Below, in pieces: positions 10,330-19,900 of a DNA stretch of 64,000 nt. Numbering within the stretch: position 1 is the stretch's first letter; each line of letters opens with the position of its first letter. The notes under the pieces are model-generated. The model made no database searches. It was not told the origin of the DNA and saw only the letters and a list, made by a program, of their open reading frames with translations. The DNA is from Paraburkholderia gardini (GTDB lineage Bacteria; Pseudomonadota; Gammaproteobacteria; Burkholderiales; Burkholderiaceae): positions 122,550-186,549 of the forward strand of contig NZ_CAJQYY010000010.1 of NCBI RefSeq assembly GCF_907164575.1. The letters run 5' to 3'. The position numbers and the translations under genes are program-made.

Positions 10330-11475
10330 TCAGCGCGGACGGAAACCGTACAGGTCGCCGTCATGCGTCTGCACGACGAGCGTGTCGCCAGCGAGGACCG
10401 GGGCAGCGGTAATTGCGCTGCCATCGGTCTTCATGCGGGCAACGAACGAACCGTCGTCACGCGACAGGAAATGAACGTAGCCTTCGAAATCGCCCACCAC
10501 GGCTGCGTGCCCCAGCAGGAACGGCACGCCGACGTCGCGGCTCTTCAGCTTGTCGTTGGTCCACAGCGGACGGCCCGTCGCGGCGTCGAATGCATGCATG
10601 ACCGCCCAGTCGTCACCGGCGACCACAACCGTGTCATCTTCCGCGAGACCGCTCGTGCTCGAGAATTTACGCTCCCACACGGCGCGGCCCGAATTCGCAT
10701 CGAAACAGCCAATCTGCCCCTGGAACGTCACCGCGCAGGTTTGCGCGCCCACGAGCGCCGGCGCACCGGTCACGTCGTTAATACGCTCGACTTCCGTCAC
10801 ACCCTTCGGATACGAGACCGGCGTCTGCCAGAACGCGTCGCCCGTGTGCAGGTTGATCGCAGCGAACGCACCACCCGGGAAGCCGGCCAGCACGGCCTGA
10901 TCGCCCGCGAACGTCATACCCGACGACACACGCAGGTTGAGCGGCACCGCGCGATTGCGGTAATTCCATTTCTGCTCGCCTGTCTGCGCGTTGAAGGCCG
11001 TGATCTGGCCATCTACCGTGCGAACCACAACGAGACCATTGCCAACGAGCGGCGGCGAAATGATTTCGCCGGGTGCCGTGCCCTTCCACAACAGCTTGCC
11101 GTCCGGGCCGAGCACGAAGACGCCGCCCTTCAGCGCACCGACGGCGGTCAGGTTGCCATCACTGCCCACACCCGCGGAAAGATCGTCGTCGACCTTCGTA
11201 CGCCAGATGTCCTTGCCGGTTTGCGCGTCGATCTTCGCGACCGAGCCGTTTTCACCCGCCGCATACACCGCATTGCCGACGGCAACCGGCGCGAACAGGT
11301 AGCGACCGGCCTTGCCGACGCTCGACTTCCACGTCTGCTGCACGTCGAGCACGGGTTTGAACTCAGTGAGCGGCGTCGGCACGCGGCGCTCGTCTTTCGT
11401 GGATGAGCAAGCCGCCATCGTAAGAACGGTCATCGCACAGGCAACGGGCACAGCGTAACGTTTCAGCAGATTCAT
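10330..11475 (-). CDS. bamB: Outer membrane assembly lipoprotein BamB
   Basis: 381 residues from the ATG at 11475 (MNLLKRYAVPVACAMTVLTM). The signal peptide ends in a lipobox with the lipidated Cys in TMAAC-SS (residue 23), so the protein is an outer-membrane lipoprotein facing the periplasm. The body is an eight-bladed PQQ-like beta-propeller with repeated AxDxxTG/W segments such as KIDAQTGKDIWRTKV, AFNAQTGEQKWNY, AINLHTGDAFWQ and AFDAATGRPLWTN. BamB supports BamA in inserting beta-barrel proteins. It lies 63 bases downstream of the YfgM-like gene, which in enterobacteria also adjoins bamB. Confidence 0.97.
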   Translation of the reverse strand: MNLLKRYAVPVACAMTVLTMAACSSTKDERRVPTPLTEFKPVLDVQQTWKSSVGKAGRYLFAPVAVGNAVYAAGENGSVAKIDAQTGKDIWRTKVDDDLSAGVGSDGNLTAVGALKGGVFVLGPDGKLLWKGTAPGEIISPPLVGNGLVVVRTVDGQITAFNAQTGEQKWNYRNRAVPLNLRVSSGMTFAGDQAVLAGFPGGAFAAINLHTGDAFWQTPVSYPKGVTEVERINDVTGAPALVGAQTCAVTFQGQIGCFDANSGRAVWERKFSSTSGLAEDDTVVVAGDDWAVMHAFDAATGRPLWTNDKLKSRDVGVPFLLGHAAVVGDFEGYVHFLSRDDGSFVARMKTDGSAITAAPVLAGDTLVVQTHDGDLYGFRPR

Positions 11476-11538
11476 CGGTGGACGAAGCATTAATTGAGAA
11501 TTTATCAAATGGAGCCAGTTGATCACGCGGCGCGCCGG

Positions 11539-12168
11539 TCAGCCGCCGAGTGCATCCAGCTTGAACTGGATCAACTGACGCGTCGACGTGTCGTTCTTCG
11601 ACAGCGTGTCGAGCGCGAGCTTGTAGGCTGCGCGCGCATCGTCGCGCTTGCCCTGGGCCGCGAGCAGATCGCCGCGACCGTCCGCCACGACGCCCTTGAA
11701 TGCGTCGGACTGCGGCTCGGCCAGCAACGCGAGCCCTGCATCATAGGCCTTCTCGTCGAGCAGCAGCGAAGCGAGGCGCAATTTCGCGATCTGCTTGAAC
11801 TCGTCGTCCTTCGCGTGATCGACGGCCCACTGCAACTGGGCCTTCGCTGCCGGCTCGTCGCCAGCGGTATAGAACGCCTTCGCCGCGCCGAGTGCGGTCA
11901 TCTGCGCGTAGGCGGTGCCGCTGAACTTGTCTTCCATGTCGGCCGTGACACGGGTGATCTTCGCCTTGTCGCCCGAAGCGAGCGACTGCTGGACCTGGTC
12001 GTACAGTACAGCCGCTTCAGCCGCCTGACGACGCTGCCAGAAATTCCAGCCGTTCCACGCCGCCGCGGCGACGAGTACGACCAGCACGATCCACGTGGTT
12101 GCATTACCCCACTGCGCCCACCATGCCTTTACGCTTTCAATCGATTCTTGTTCGTCGTGGTAACTCAT
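11539..12168 (-). CDS. YfgM-like tetratricopeptide protein (ancillary SecYEG/periplasmic chaperone)
   Basis: 209 residues. A short acidic cytoplasmic N-terminus (MSYHDEQESIESVKAWWAQW) is followed by a transmembrane helix at about 25-45 (TTWIVLVVLVAAAAWNGWNF) and a periplasmic TPR-like region. This matches the YfgM/TPR_21 family, which associates with the Sec translocon and PpiD in enterobacteria. It lies between hisS (upstream) and bamB (downstream), the conserved order. Gene naming is by family and context only. Confidence 0.9.
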   Translation of the reverse strand: MSYHDEQESIESVKAWWAQWGNATTWIVLVVLVAAAAWNGWNFWQRRQAAEAAVLYDQVQQSLASGDKAKITRVTADMEDKFSGTAYAQMTALGAAKAFYTAGDEPAAKAQLQWAVDHAKDDEFKQIAKLRLASLLLDEKAYDAGLALLAEPQSDAFKGVVADGRGDLLAAQGKRDDARAAYKLALDTLSKNDTSTRQLIQFKLDALGG

Positions 12169-12240
12169 CGCGAGGCGATTCCTTCTTCCTTGATACTTTG
12201 TCTTTGTCGTACTTCACGCTGTGTTCAGCGCACCGCGCGA

Positions 12241-13590
12241 TCAGTCGTCGCCGTCATCGCCTTCGTCGGCGGATGCAACCATCGCATTGATTAGAAATTC
12301 GGTCAAGTCTTCAGCCGGCACGTTCTGCTGTTCGCTTTTTGCGCCTTCCGGGCCGGTATTGCGCAGCGGTTTCACGCCGACCGTGCCGTTCGCGATCTCG
12401 TCTTCACCCAGGATCACCGCGAAGGCCGCGCCGCTTGCATCAGCACGTTTCATCTGCGACTTGAAGCTGGCCGACTGGCCATCCGGGCTGCAATGCAGGA
12501 TCACGTCGAGACCCGTATCGCGCAACCGCTCGCCGATGATAAACGCCTGCTCGCGCGCCGCGTCGCCCTGATGCACGAGGTACACGTCGCAGCCTTCGTC
12601 TTCGGGTACGAGCTTCTCTTCCTTCAGCAATTCGAGAATGCGCTCGATGCCCATTGCCCAGCCGCACGCAGCCGTCGGCTTGCCGCCCAGCTGCTCGATC
12701 AGCGGGTCGTAGCGACCGCCGGCAGCCACGGTGCCCTGTGCGCCAAGCTTGTCGGTCACCCACTCGAACACGGTCAGATTGTAGTAATCGAGACCGCGCA
12801 CAAGACGCGGATTGATCTTGAACGGGATGTTGTTCGCTTTCAGGATGCGCTGAAGCCCTTCGAAATGCGCACGCGATTCATCGCCGAGAAAATCGATCAG
12901 CTTCGGCGCGTTCTGCGCGATGTCCTGCAGCGCCGGATTTTTCGTGTCGAGCACACGCAGCGGGTTCGTGTAGAGACGACGCTTCGCCTCTTCGTCGAGC
13001 ACGTCCATGTGCTTCTCGAGATACGCGATGAGTTCGACGCGATGTGCGGCACGCTCTTCGGCGAGACCCAGCGAGTTGATTTCGAGCTTGATGCCTATCA
13101 ACCCGAGATCGTCCCAGAGACGCTGGCACATCATGATGATTTCCGCGTCCGTATCCGGACCGGCGAAACCGAGTGCCTCGACGCCGACCTGATGGAACTG
13201 GCGATAACGCCCGCGCTGGGGACGCTCGTGACGGAACATCGGGCCGATGTACCACAGGCGCTTCGGGCCGTCGTACAACATGTTGTGCTCGATCGACGCA
13301 CGCACGACTGCTGCCGTGTTTTCCGGACGCATCGTCAGGTTTTCGCCGTTCAACGCGTCGGTGAAACTGTACATCTCTTTTTCAACGATGTCGGTGACTT
13401 CACCGATACCGCGCGTGAACAGCTGCGTGTGCTCGATGATCGGCGTACGGATATTCTGGTATCCGTACGAACGCAACATCGACTTCACGGTCGATTCAAA
13501 AAATTCCCACAGCCCGGCATCCTGCGGAAGGATGTCGTTCATGCCCTTCACGCCTGCGAGTTTCTCGAGCTTTTTCTTCTGTTCAGTCAT
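12241..13590 (-). CDS. hisS: Histidyl-tRNA synthetase
   Basis: 449 residues; class IIa synthetase attaching histidine to tRNA-His. The N-terminus contains [14 protein letters not shown]. Motif 2 appears as [23 protein letters not shown], preceded by [13 protein letters not shown]. The histidine-specific loops are [15 protein letters not shown] and [22 protein letters not shown]; motif 3 is [15 protein letters not shown]-terminal anticodon-binding domain follows, with an acidic tail [11 protein letters not shown] that looks longer than usual. It is transcribed after ispG, 33 bases downstream of it. Confidence 0.98.
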   Translation of the reverse strand: MTEQKKKLEKLAGVKGMNDILPQDAGLWEFFESTVKSMLRSYGYQNIRTPIIEHTQLFTRGIGEVTDIVEKEMYSFTDALNGENLTMRPENTAAVVRASIEHNMLYDGPKRLWYIGPMFRHERPQRGRYRQFHQVGVEALGFAGPDTDAEIIMMCQRLWDDLGLIGIKLEINSLGLAEERAAHRVELIAYLEKHMDVLDEEAKRRLYTNPLRVLDTKNPALQDIAQNAPKLIDFLGDESRAHFEGLQRILKANNIPFKINPRLVRGLDYYNLTVFEWVTDKLGAQGTVAAGGRYDPLIEQLGGKPTAACGWAMGIERILELLKEEKLVPEDEGCDVYLVHQGDAAREQAFIIGERLRDTGLDVILHCSPDGQSASFKSQMKRADASGAAFAVILGEDEIANGTVGVKPLRNTGPEGAKSEQQNVPAEDLTEFLINAMVASADEGDDGDD

Positions 13591-13623
13591 CTGTGTTCTA
13601 TCTGACGATCCTGGTTGAGCGGT

Positions 13624-14928
13624 CTAGTTGGCGACTTCGGCACGGCCGTAAGTACGCTCGACGTAGTCGCTCACGATTTGCTGGAATTCTTCCGCGATGC
13701 GCTCGCCGCGCAGCGTCTTGACCTTTTCGCCGTCGATGAACACCGGTGCCGCGGGGTTCTCGCCCGAACCCGGCAGGCTGATGCCAATGTTCGCCTGCTT
13801 TGACTCGCCCGGACCGTTCACGATGCAGCCCATCACGGCAACGTGCATCTTCTCGACACCCGGATACGTATCGCGCCACACGGGCATCTGCGTGCGCAAA
13901 TATGTCTGGATCTGCGATGCGAGTTCCTGGAACAGCGTGCTGGTGGTACGGCCGCAACCCGGGCACGCGATCACCATCGGCGTGAACGAACGCAAGCCCA
14001 TCGTCTGCAGGATTTCCTGGCCGACGATCACTTCACCTGTACGCGACGCACCCGGTTCCGGCGTCAATGAAATGCGGATCGTGTCGCCGATGCCCTGCTG
14101 GAGCAGCACGGACAGTGCGGCCGTCGAAGCGACGATGCCCTTCGAGCCCATGCCGGCTTCCGTCAGACCGAGGTGCAGCGCGAATTCGCAACGTCGCGCG
14201 AGCTCGCGATACACGGCGACCAGATCCTGCACGCCGCTGACCTTGCACGACAGAATGATCTTGTTACGGCTCAGACCGAGCTCGACCGCGCGTTCCGCCG
14301 AGCCGATCGCGGACTGGATCAGCGCTTCGTACATGACGCTCTGTGCTTCCCACGGCGTGGAACGCGCCGCGTTTTCGTCCATCATCTTCGCGAGCAGGTC
14401 CTGATCGAGGCTGCCCCAGTTGACGCCGATACGCACCGGCTTGTCGTACTGGATCGCGGCTTCGATCATCTGCGCGAACTGCGTGTCACGCTTCGCGCCA
14501 TGACCGACGTTGCCCGGATTGATCCGGTACTTGGACAGCGCCTCGGCGCATGCCGGATAGTCACGCAACAGCAGGTGGCCGTTGTAGTGAAAATCGCCGA
14601 TGAGCGGCACTGTCACGCCCATCCGGTCGAGCTGCTCACGCACTGCCGGGACGGCTGCGGCCGCTTCCGGCGTGTTCACCGTGATACGCACGAGTTCGGA
14701 ACCCGCCTGCGCGAGCTCCTTGATCTGGATGGCTGTGCCGATCGCATCCGCGGTGTCGGTGTTGGTCATCGACTGCACGCGCACCGGCGAATCGCCGCCG
14801 ATCGTGACGATCTGGCCGCCCCAGCGCACGTCTACAGCATGCGAGGAACGGCGCGGCGCGTGACCACCAAAAACCGGATCGGTTGAAACAATCTTGCTGC
14901 TGGAAGGGGATTGAGCTTCGGAGTGCAT
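13624..14928 (-). CDS. ispG: 4-hydroxy-3-methylbut-2-enyl diphosphate synthase (flavodoxin)
   Basis: 434 residues from the ATG at 14928 ([10 protein letters not shown]), the length I recall for Burkholderia; an ATG at 14940 would add four residues. IspG carries out the penultimate step of the MEP isoprenoid pathway using a [4Fe-4S] cluster. The TIM-barrel part includes [27 protein letters not shown] and RINPGNVG. The cluster ligands lie in [12 protein letters not shown] and [10 protein letters not shown] near the C-terminus. This is the longer beta-proteobacterial form with an extended N-terminus. It lies between the rodZ-like gene and hisS on the same strand. Confidence 0.97.
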   Translation of the reverse strand: MHSEAQSPSSSKIVSTDPVFGGHAPRRSSHAVDVRWGGQIVTIGGDSPVRVQSMTNTDTADAIGTAIQIKELAQAGSELVRITVNTPEAAAAVPAVREQLDRMGVTVPLIGDFHYNGHLLLRDYPACAEALSKYRINPGNVGHGAKRDTQFAQMIEAAIQYDKPVRIGVNWGSLDQDLLAKMMDENAARSTPWEAQSVMYEALIQSAIGSAERAVELGLSRNKIILSCKVSGVQDLVAVYRELARRCEFALHLGLTEAGMGSKGIVASTAALSVLLQQGIGDTIRISLTPEPGASRTGEVIVGQEILQTMGLRSFTPMVIACPGCGRTTSTLFQELASQIQTYLRTQMPVWRDTYPGVEKMHVAVMGCIVNGPGESKQANIGISLPGSGENPAAPVFIDGEKVKTLRGERIAEEFQQIVSDYVERTYGRAEVAN

Positions 14929-15023
14929 CGAAAGACCCATTTACACCGCAGGCGCCGCGCGCAAAACGCGCCGCCAGAATTGAAAAAGCGTCGCGACGAA
15001 CCTGCCCCGACGCGTACCCTGTT

Positions 15024-16094
15024 TCAAGGCAACGCGAAGCGAGCCACGTTGCCTTTTGCTGACGCGTACTTGCCCGGATCGACCGCCTGGCCATCGAGCG
15101 ACATCGAATCCAGCCCTGCCTTGTTGCCGACCGTAACCTTGAACGGCGGCTCGCCCGCAATTTCCTTCGACTCACCGGCGCGGACGAGGCCCGAGAAGAC
15201 TTCCTTGCCGTCCTTCTGCCGCACGCTGAACCAGCTGTCCTGTGTCACCTTGATACCGACCGTCGCCTGGCCTTCCGCTGGCACTGCCGCTTCCGCCGCG
15301 GACGCCTGCTGCGGCGCACTCGCAGCCGGCTTCAGCGCCTGGGCTACTACCGCCGGAGCGCCCGGGGCCGCCGGCGAAACACCTGTTGCAAGCGGCGCCG
15401 GCATCGGCGTCGCCTGAGATGCGCTATCGTCGGTTGCAACCTGGGCGCCGGATGCGGGCGCCGCTTCTTCATCCGCCATCGTTGCCGAAGCAGCAGCCTG
15501 ATCCTGCGCGACGGCGCCAGACGCGCCGGTCGCACTGCCCGCAGCATCATTCGCGCCAGCCTTCAGCCGCGCGAGCCACGCCGACGAGTCGCCGCCATTC
15601 GTGTGCCACATCGCGAGCGCAATGACTGCAACGATCACCGCGGCCACGCCCCACAGCCACGAGCGCGATTTCGGGGCGTTGTTGCCGAGCGAAAGCGATA
15701 CGCGGCCGCGCGGCAGATCGCGGCCCGACGAAGCTGGCATCGACAGATCCGGTTCCGGCACGCCCTTGACGCGACGCAACGCCTGACTGAACGGCGCGGG
15801 ATCGGTGCCGAGCATTTTCGCGTAGCTGCGCACCACGCCGAGTGCGAACGTCGTGTCCGGCAGGTGGCTGACATCGCCGCTTTCGAGCGCGCGCAGCTTG
15901 GCCGGCGATACCTTGAGGCGCGAGGAGACGTCCTCGATCGACCAGCCTTTTGACTCGCGCAGCTGGGTCAGCCGCGCCCCGATTGCCGCAAGCGATTCCA
16001 GCGCGGGCTGCGCCACCGCCGGTGCGACGGCCGGTGCTGGACGGCCTGCGTTCGTCTCATTGTCATGCGGCTGCGGGTGCTGCGGCTCACTCAT
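15024..16094 (-). CDS. rodZ: RodZ-like helix-turn-helix membrane protein (DUF4115)
   Basis: 356 residues. An N-terminal Pro/Ala stretch is followed by a Cro/CI-type helix-turn-helix at about 34-95 (IGARLTQLRESKGWSIEDVS, then VSPAKLRALESGDVSHLP). A basic juxtamembrane segment leads to a transmembrane helix around SWLWGVAAVIVAVIALAMW. A long Ala/Gln/Pro-rich periplasmic linker follows, then a C-terminal DUF4115 domain (GIKVTQDSWFSVRQKDGKEV). This is the RodZ layout, the partner of MreB in rod-shape maintenance. The gene lies directly before ispG, as in many proteobacteria. The symbol follows architecture and context. Confidence 0.88.
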   Translation of the reverse strand: MSEPQHPQPHDNETNAGRPAPAVAPAVAQPALESLAAIGARLTQLRESKGWSIEDVSSRLKVSPAKLRALESGDVSHLPDTTFALGVVRSYAKMLGTDPAPFSQALRRVKGVPEPDLSMPASSGRDLPRGRVSLSLGNNAPKSRSWLWGVAAVIVAVIALAMWHTNGGDSSAWLARLKAGANDAAGSATGASGAVAQDQAAASATMADEEAAPASGAQVATDDSASQATPMPAPLATGVSPAAPGAPAVVAQALKPAASAPQQASAAEAAVPAEGQATVGIKVTQDSWFSVRQKDGKEVFSGLVRAGESKEIAGEPPFKVTVGNKAGLDSMSLDGQAVDPGKYASAKGNVARFALP

Positions 16095-16190
16095 CCCAAA
16101 TCCTTTCGCGTCGATTCTTTTTCACTCTTACGATCCGTCCCCATCTTTCAGGCATCGGTTCAGATTCGCAGACCGTTTATAACAAAATGT

Positions 16191-16207
16191 GCGGCGTTCT
16201 GCGCCGC
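16191..16207 (-). terminator. Hairpin after rlmN (possible weak terminator)
   Basis: Perfect arms GCGGCG (16191-16196) and CGCCGC (16202-16207) around a 5-base loop. On the minus strand the stem is followed by ACATTTTGTTAT, which is T-rich but not a clean tract. It lies in the 183-base gap between rlmN and the rodZ-like gene. The TTATAA that follows could also serve as a -10 box for rodZ-ispG-hisS. Confidence 0.45.
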
Positions 16208-16277
16208 TTCCGATCGATTTTGCAAACTTTCTTTTCAGTTCGTCCGGCGTCTCGAAGTCACAAGGACCCTGTCATGC

Positions 16278-17429
16278 TCAAATCGCTCGAACTTCGATGA
16301 TTTTCGCCGCCTTCCCGGTGCGTTCAGCAAGACGGGTGCGATCCTTGATCGCACCTGCCAGCTGGCCGCAGGCAGCATCGATATCGTCACCACGAGTCTT
16401 GCGCACTGTAGTGACGACACCTGCATCCATCAGCACCTGCGCAAACCGCTTGATCTGCTCCTGTTTCGAGCGCAGGAGCCCTGATTCCGGAAACGGATTG
16501 AACGGAATCAGGTTGAACTTGCACGGCACGTCACGCGTGACGGCCAGCAGTTCGCGTGCGTGCTGTTCGGTGTCGTTCACACCATCGAGCATGCAGTATT
16601 CAAATGTAATGAAATCGCGCGGCGCAACCTTCAGATAACGCTGACAGGCCGCCATCAACTCACGCAACGGATACTTTCTGTTCAACGGCACCAGCTCGTC
16701 GCGCAGCGCGTCGTTCGGTGCGTGCAGCGAAACCGCGAGTGCCACGGGCAGATCCGCGCCGAGGCGGTCCATCATAGGCACCACACCCGACGTGGACAAT
16801 GTGACGCGGCGGCGCGACAGGCCATAGGCGTTGTCGTCGAGCATCAGGCGCATGGCCGGCACGACGGCATCGTAATTGAGCAGCGGCTCGCCCATGCCCA
16901 TCATCACGACATTCGTGACGACACGCTCGCCCTTGCCCTCACCGCCCACCGCCCGTCCACCGGCCGAGCCGAGCGACGCACGCAGCGCAAATTCAGCCAT
17001 GCGCAGCTGGCCGATGATTTCGCCGGTGGTGAGATTGCGGGAAAAACCCTGCTTGCCGGTGGAACAGAAACGGCAGTTGACCGCACATCCCGCCTGCGAC
17101 GATACGCAGAGCGTGCCGCGCGTCTCTTCCGGGATGAAGACCGTTTCAACTGCGTTGCCGTTACCGACATCGATCAGCCACTTGCGCGTGCCGTCGGTGG
17201 AAATATGATCGCTTGTGATGTCGGGCATCGAAATCGCGGCGCGCCCCTTCAGCTTTTCGCGGAGGGACTTTGCGAGATCGGTCATGCCATCGAAATCCGC
17301 GGCGTTGTACTGGTGAATCCAGCGCTGCAACTGTTTGGCGCGAAACGGCTTTTCGCCGAGGCTGTCGCAATATGCGACGAGCCCCTGTGCGTCGAGATCG
17401 AGAAGGTTGACGGTTGAACTGCTCGCCAT
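16278..17429 (-). CDS. rlmN: Dual-specificity RNA methyltransferase RlmN
   Basis: 383 residues from the ATG at 17429 ([13 protein letters not shown]), which has CAGGA about 6 bases upstream; an ATG at 17444 would add five residues. A radical-SAM enzyme methylating C2 of A2503 in 23S rRNA and A37 of some tRNAs. The [4Fe-4S]-binding CxxxCxxC is in [15 protein letters not shown]. Other marks are the N-terminal [13 protein letters not shown], the [19 protein letters not shown] region, and the conserved C-terminal Cys in [11 protein letters not shown]. It follows ndk on the same strand. Confidence 0.97.
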   Translation of the reverse strand: MASSSTVNLLDLDAQGLVAYCDSLGEKPFRAKQLQRWIHQYNAADFDGMTDLAKSLREKLKGRAAISMPDITSDHISTDGTRKWLIDVGNGNAVETVFIPEETRGTLCVSSQAGCAVNCRFCSTGKQGFSRNLTTGEIIGQLRMAEFALRASLGSAGGRAVGGEGKGERVVTNVVMMGMGEPLLNYDAVVPAMRLMLDDNAYGLSRRRVTLSTSGVVPMMDRLGADLPVALAVSLHAPNDALRDELVPLNRKYPLRELMAACQRYLKVAPRDFITFEYCMLDGVNDTEQHARELLAVTRDVPCKFNLIPFNPFPESGLLRSKQEQIKRFAQVLMDAGVVTTVRKTRGDDIDAACGQLAGAIKDRTRLAERTGKAAKIIEVRAI

Positions 17430-17549
17430 ATCGAATCCTGCCATATCAGTGCAAACCTGCGTTCATGCAACAAGCCACATGAACGCCTGTACCGTTCGCG
17501 CCCGCTCCTGCTGCTCCTACCTTACTACCTGGACAGCCGCTTACGCGGA

Positions 17550-17975
17550 TTAACGCGAGTAAACGTTGACTGCCGGGAAGAAGAATGCGATTTCGACGGC
17601 GGCTGTTTCGGCTGCGTCCGAACCGTGGACTGCGTTCGCGTCGATGCTGTCCGCGAAATCAGCGCGGATCGTGCCCTTTTCGGCCTTCTTCGGGTCCGTC
17701 GCGCCCATCAGGTCGCGATGCTTCAGAATGGCGTTCTCGCCTTCCAGAACCTGAACAACCACCGGACCCGAGATCATGAAGTCGACGAGGTCCTTGAAGA
17801 ACGGACGTGCCGCATGCACAGCGTAGAACTTCTCGGCGTCAGCGCGCGACAGATGAACCATGCGCGAAGCGATGATCTTGAGGCCAGCGTTTTCGAAACG
17901 GCTGTAGATCTGACCGATCACATTCTTTGCCACTGCGTCCGGCTTGATAATCGACAGGGTGCGTTCGAGCGCCAT
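17550..17975 (-). CDS. ndk: Nucleoside diphosphate kinase
   Basis: 141 residues, exactly the family length. Transfers the gamma phosphate between nucleoside triphosphates and diphosphates by a phospho-histidine intermediate. The active-site His is in NAVHGSDA near residue 117, with supporting [11 protein letters not shown] (N-terminal Lys) and [25 protein letters not shown] ribosome-binding site precedes the ATG. A TACAAT hexamer at 18022-18027 (minus strand) is a likely -10 box. It begins the minus-strand run leading into rlmN. Confidence 0.98.
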   Translation of the reverse strand: MALERTLSIIKPDAVAKNVIGQIYSRFENAGLKIIASRMVHLSRADAEKFYAVHAARPFFKDLVDFMISGPVVVQVLEGENAILKHRDLMGATDPKKAEKGTIRADFADSIDANAVHGSDAAETAAVEIAFFFPAVNVYSR

Positions 17976-18003
17976 AAAAACTCCAGAAAATTAAGAGGTT
18001 ACA

Positions 18004-18027
18004 GATTCAAATGAATCCGCTATTGTA
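18004..18027 (-). promoter_or_regulatory. ndk promoter element with overlapping palindrome
   Basis: TACAAT (18022-18027, minus) is a -10-like hexamer. Directly downstream, around the expected transcription start, lies the palindrome GATTCA-AA-TGAATC (18004-18017). The palindrome is seen directly; a regulator is not known. No good -35 is visible. Confidence 0.4.
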
Positions 18028-18240
18028 GCATGTTCCGTTATATGATTGCGATTGAACCCTTACAGCACCGTAAGGCTCTAATAATGTGTCCGGCACCTCA
18101 CTATTTTCCGTCCGGCCAGGTATTGAAACTTGCCGGTCCCGGGGTAATCTTGAGGTTGTACGGGCCAGCGGCGGGCGCGGTCACGGCCAGCCGGGCTGTA
18201 CAACCACTGCGCAACACTGCGTCTGACGCAAGGAGAAACC

Positions 18241-18936
18241 ATGAATTCGCCCTACAATTTCGGCCGCACCGGTACGATCAGCACGGTCGAAACCCGCAAC
18301 CGCGTACTCCGGAACACCTACTGGCTGCTCGCGCTGTCGATGATTCCGACGGTCCTCGGCGCGTGGGTGGGTGTCGCGACCGGTTTTTCGCTGTTTGCCG
18401 CCACCAGTCCGGCCATGAGCCTGCTGGCATTCTTCGCCATCGCCTTTGGCTTCATGTTCGCGATCGAAAAGACCAAGAACAGCAGCGCCGGCGTCTTTGT
18501 TCTGCTTGGCTTCACGTTCTTCATGGGCCTGATGCTGTCGCGGCTCCTGAGCTTCATCCTCGGGTTCTCGAACGGTCCGTCGCTGATCATGCTCGCGTTT
18601 GGTGGCACCGGTGTGATCTTCGCCACAATGGCGACGGTGGCTACCGTCAGCAAGCGCGACTTTTCGGGTCTCGGCAAATGGCTCTTCGTGGGCGTGATCG
18701 TGCTGCTGCTCGCAATGGTTGCGAACATGTTTCTGCACCTGCCTGCGCTGATGCTCACGGTCTCCGTGCTCGCGATCGCGATTTTCTCGGCTTACATGCT
18801 GTTTGACGTTCAGCGCGTCGTGAATGGCGGCGAGACGAACTACATCTCGGCCACGCTCGCGATCTATCTGGACCTCTACAACGTCTTCGTCAACCTGCTT
18901 GCGCTGCTTGGCATCTTCGGCGGCAACCGGAACTAG
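18241..18936 (+). CDS. Bax inhibitor-1/YccA family membrane protein
   Basis: 231 residues with about seven transmembrane helices, starting after a hydrophilic N-terminus (NFGRTGTISTVETRNRVLRN). The BI-1 signature region includes YISATLAIYLDLYNVFVNLL near the C-terminus, with conserved acidic residues in the last helices. Family members (YccA, YbhL, TMBIM) are pH-sensitive calcium-leak channels or FtsH interactors; the exact role here is unknown. An AAGGAG ribosome-binding site lies 6 bases before the ATG. It is divergent from ndk and ends at a strong terminator, so it is monocistronic. Confidence 0.93.
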   Translation: MNSPYNFGRTGTISTVETRNRVLRNTYWLLALSMIPTVLGAWVGVATGFSLFAATSPAMSLLAFFAIAFGFMFAIEKTKNSSAGVFVLLGFTFFMGLMLSRLLSFILGFSNGPSLIMLAFGGTGVIFATMATVATVSKRDFSGLGKWLFVGVIVLLLAMVANMFLHLPALMLTVSVLAIAIFSAYMLFDVQRVVNGGETNYISATLAIYLDLYNVFVNLLALLGIFGGNRN

Positions 18937-19040
18937 GTCCGGCCGGAAGCCCGGCCGGCGGTGGCAGGTTGATTACGCATCCCTGCCACGGCAACCAGCG
19001 TCGTTTTGCAGTAAAGCCGTAGCTGGCCGCCCGACGTAAA

Positions 19041-19080
19041 ACAAAAACGCCCATGACGGATGTCATGGGCGTTTTTGTTT
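19041..19080. terminator. Two-way Rho-independent terminator
   Basis: A perfect 17-bp stem: 19041-19057 pairs with 19062-19078 around a GGAT loop. The arms end in A5/T5 tracts on both sides, so it can stop the plus-strand BI-1 gene and the minus-strand MBL-bamC-dapA operon, whose genes converge here. Confidence 0.95.
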
Positions 19081-19118
19081 CTGCGCGTCCTGCCAACCTC
19101 CAGCGACACGCACGAAGC

Positions 19119-19892
19119 TCAAAGGCTCAGCCAGTCGAAACCATCATCCTGCGAGGCGACGATCACGTCCATCGTCGCGGTGTCGAGCACCGCAGCCATC
19201 GCGGCCCGGGCCAGTTCCGGCGAATTGTTCTGCTGGCTCAAATGTGCGGCAACAAGATGCCGTAACTTCGTCCGGTCGAGGGAAGCCAGGATTTCGGCCG
19301 CGGCATCGTTGTTCAGGTGCCCATGATCGCCACCGATGCGCGCTTTCAGCGACTGCGGATAGCGGCTCGCCGCCAGCATCCGCGCATCATGATTGCATTC
19401 CAGCACGAGTGCGTCGCAGCCGCTCAGCACGGCGCTGATGTGCGGCGTCGAAGTGCCGACGTCGGTCAACACGCCAAGCCGGCTTGCGCCATCGGAGAAA
19501 ACGAACTGCAACGGTTCGCGCGCGTCGTGGGGCACCGTATACGGCAACGCACTGAGATCGCCGATTGCAACGGCTTCGTCGCCCCACAACACGTGCAGGT
19601 CGACGTCGGCTTCGTCGGCGCCGACCGCGCGGGCCGTGCCCCAGCTCATGTACAACGGAATCGATCCCTTACGGGCCAGCGTCAGCGCACTGCCAATGTG
19701 ATCGCCATGTTCGTGTGTGATCAGGATCGCATCGAGGCTGTCGATGCCGAAGCCGCGGCATGCGAGGCGCCGTTCGACTTCTTTCGCTGAAAAGCCGCAG
19801 TCGAGCAGCACACGCGTGGTCGTCGTTCCGCATTGGGCTTCGACGAGCAGCGCGTTACCCTCGCTGCCGCTTCCCAGACTGGCGAACCGCAC
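19119..19892 (-). CDS. MBL-fold metallohydrolase (YycJ/WalJ-like)
   Basis: 257 residues. A metallo-beta-lactamase fold: THEHGDHIGSA carries the HxHxDH metal ligands near residue 60. Upstream lies the family opening MRFASLGSGSEGNALLVEA; later are VPHDAREPLQFVFSDG and ALVLECNHDARML. The family resembles YycJ/WalJ (5'-exonuclease or phosphodiesterase-like); the substrate is unknown here. It starts 8 bases after the bamC stop, the last gene of the trpS-dapA-bamC run. Confidence 0.9.
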   Translation of the reverse strand: MRFASLGSGSEGNALLVEAQCGTTTTRVLLDCGFSAKEVERRLACRGFGIDSLDAILITHEHGDHIGSALTLARKGSIPLYMSWGTARAVGADEADVDLHVLWGDEAVAIGDLSALPYTVPHDAREPLQFVFSDGASRLGVLTDVGTSTPHISAVLSGCDALVLECNHDARMLAASRYPQSLKARIGGDHGHLNNDAAAEILASLDRTKLRHLVAAHLSQQNNSPELARAAMAAVLDTATMDVIVASQDDGFDWLSL

Positions 19893-19900
19893 GGTTCCGC

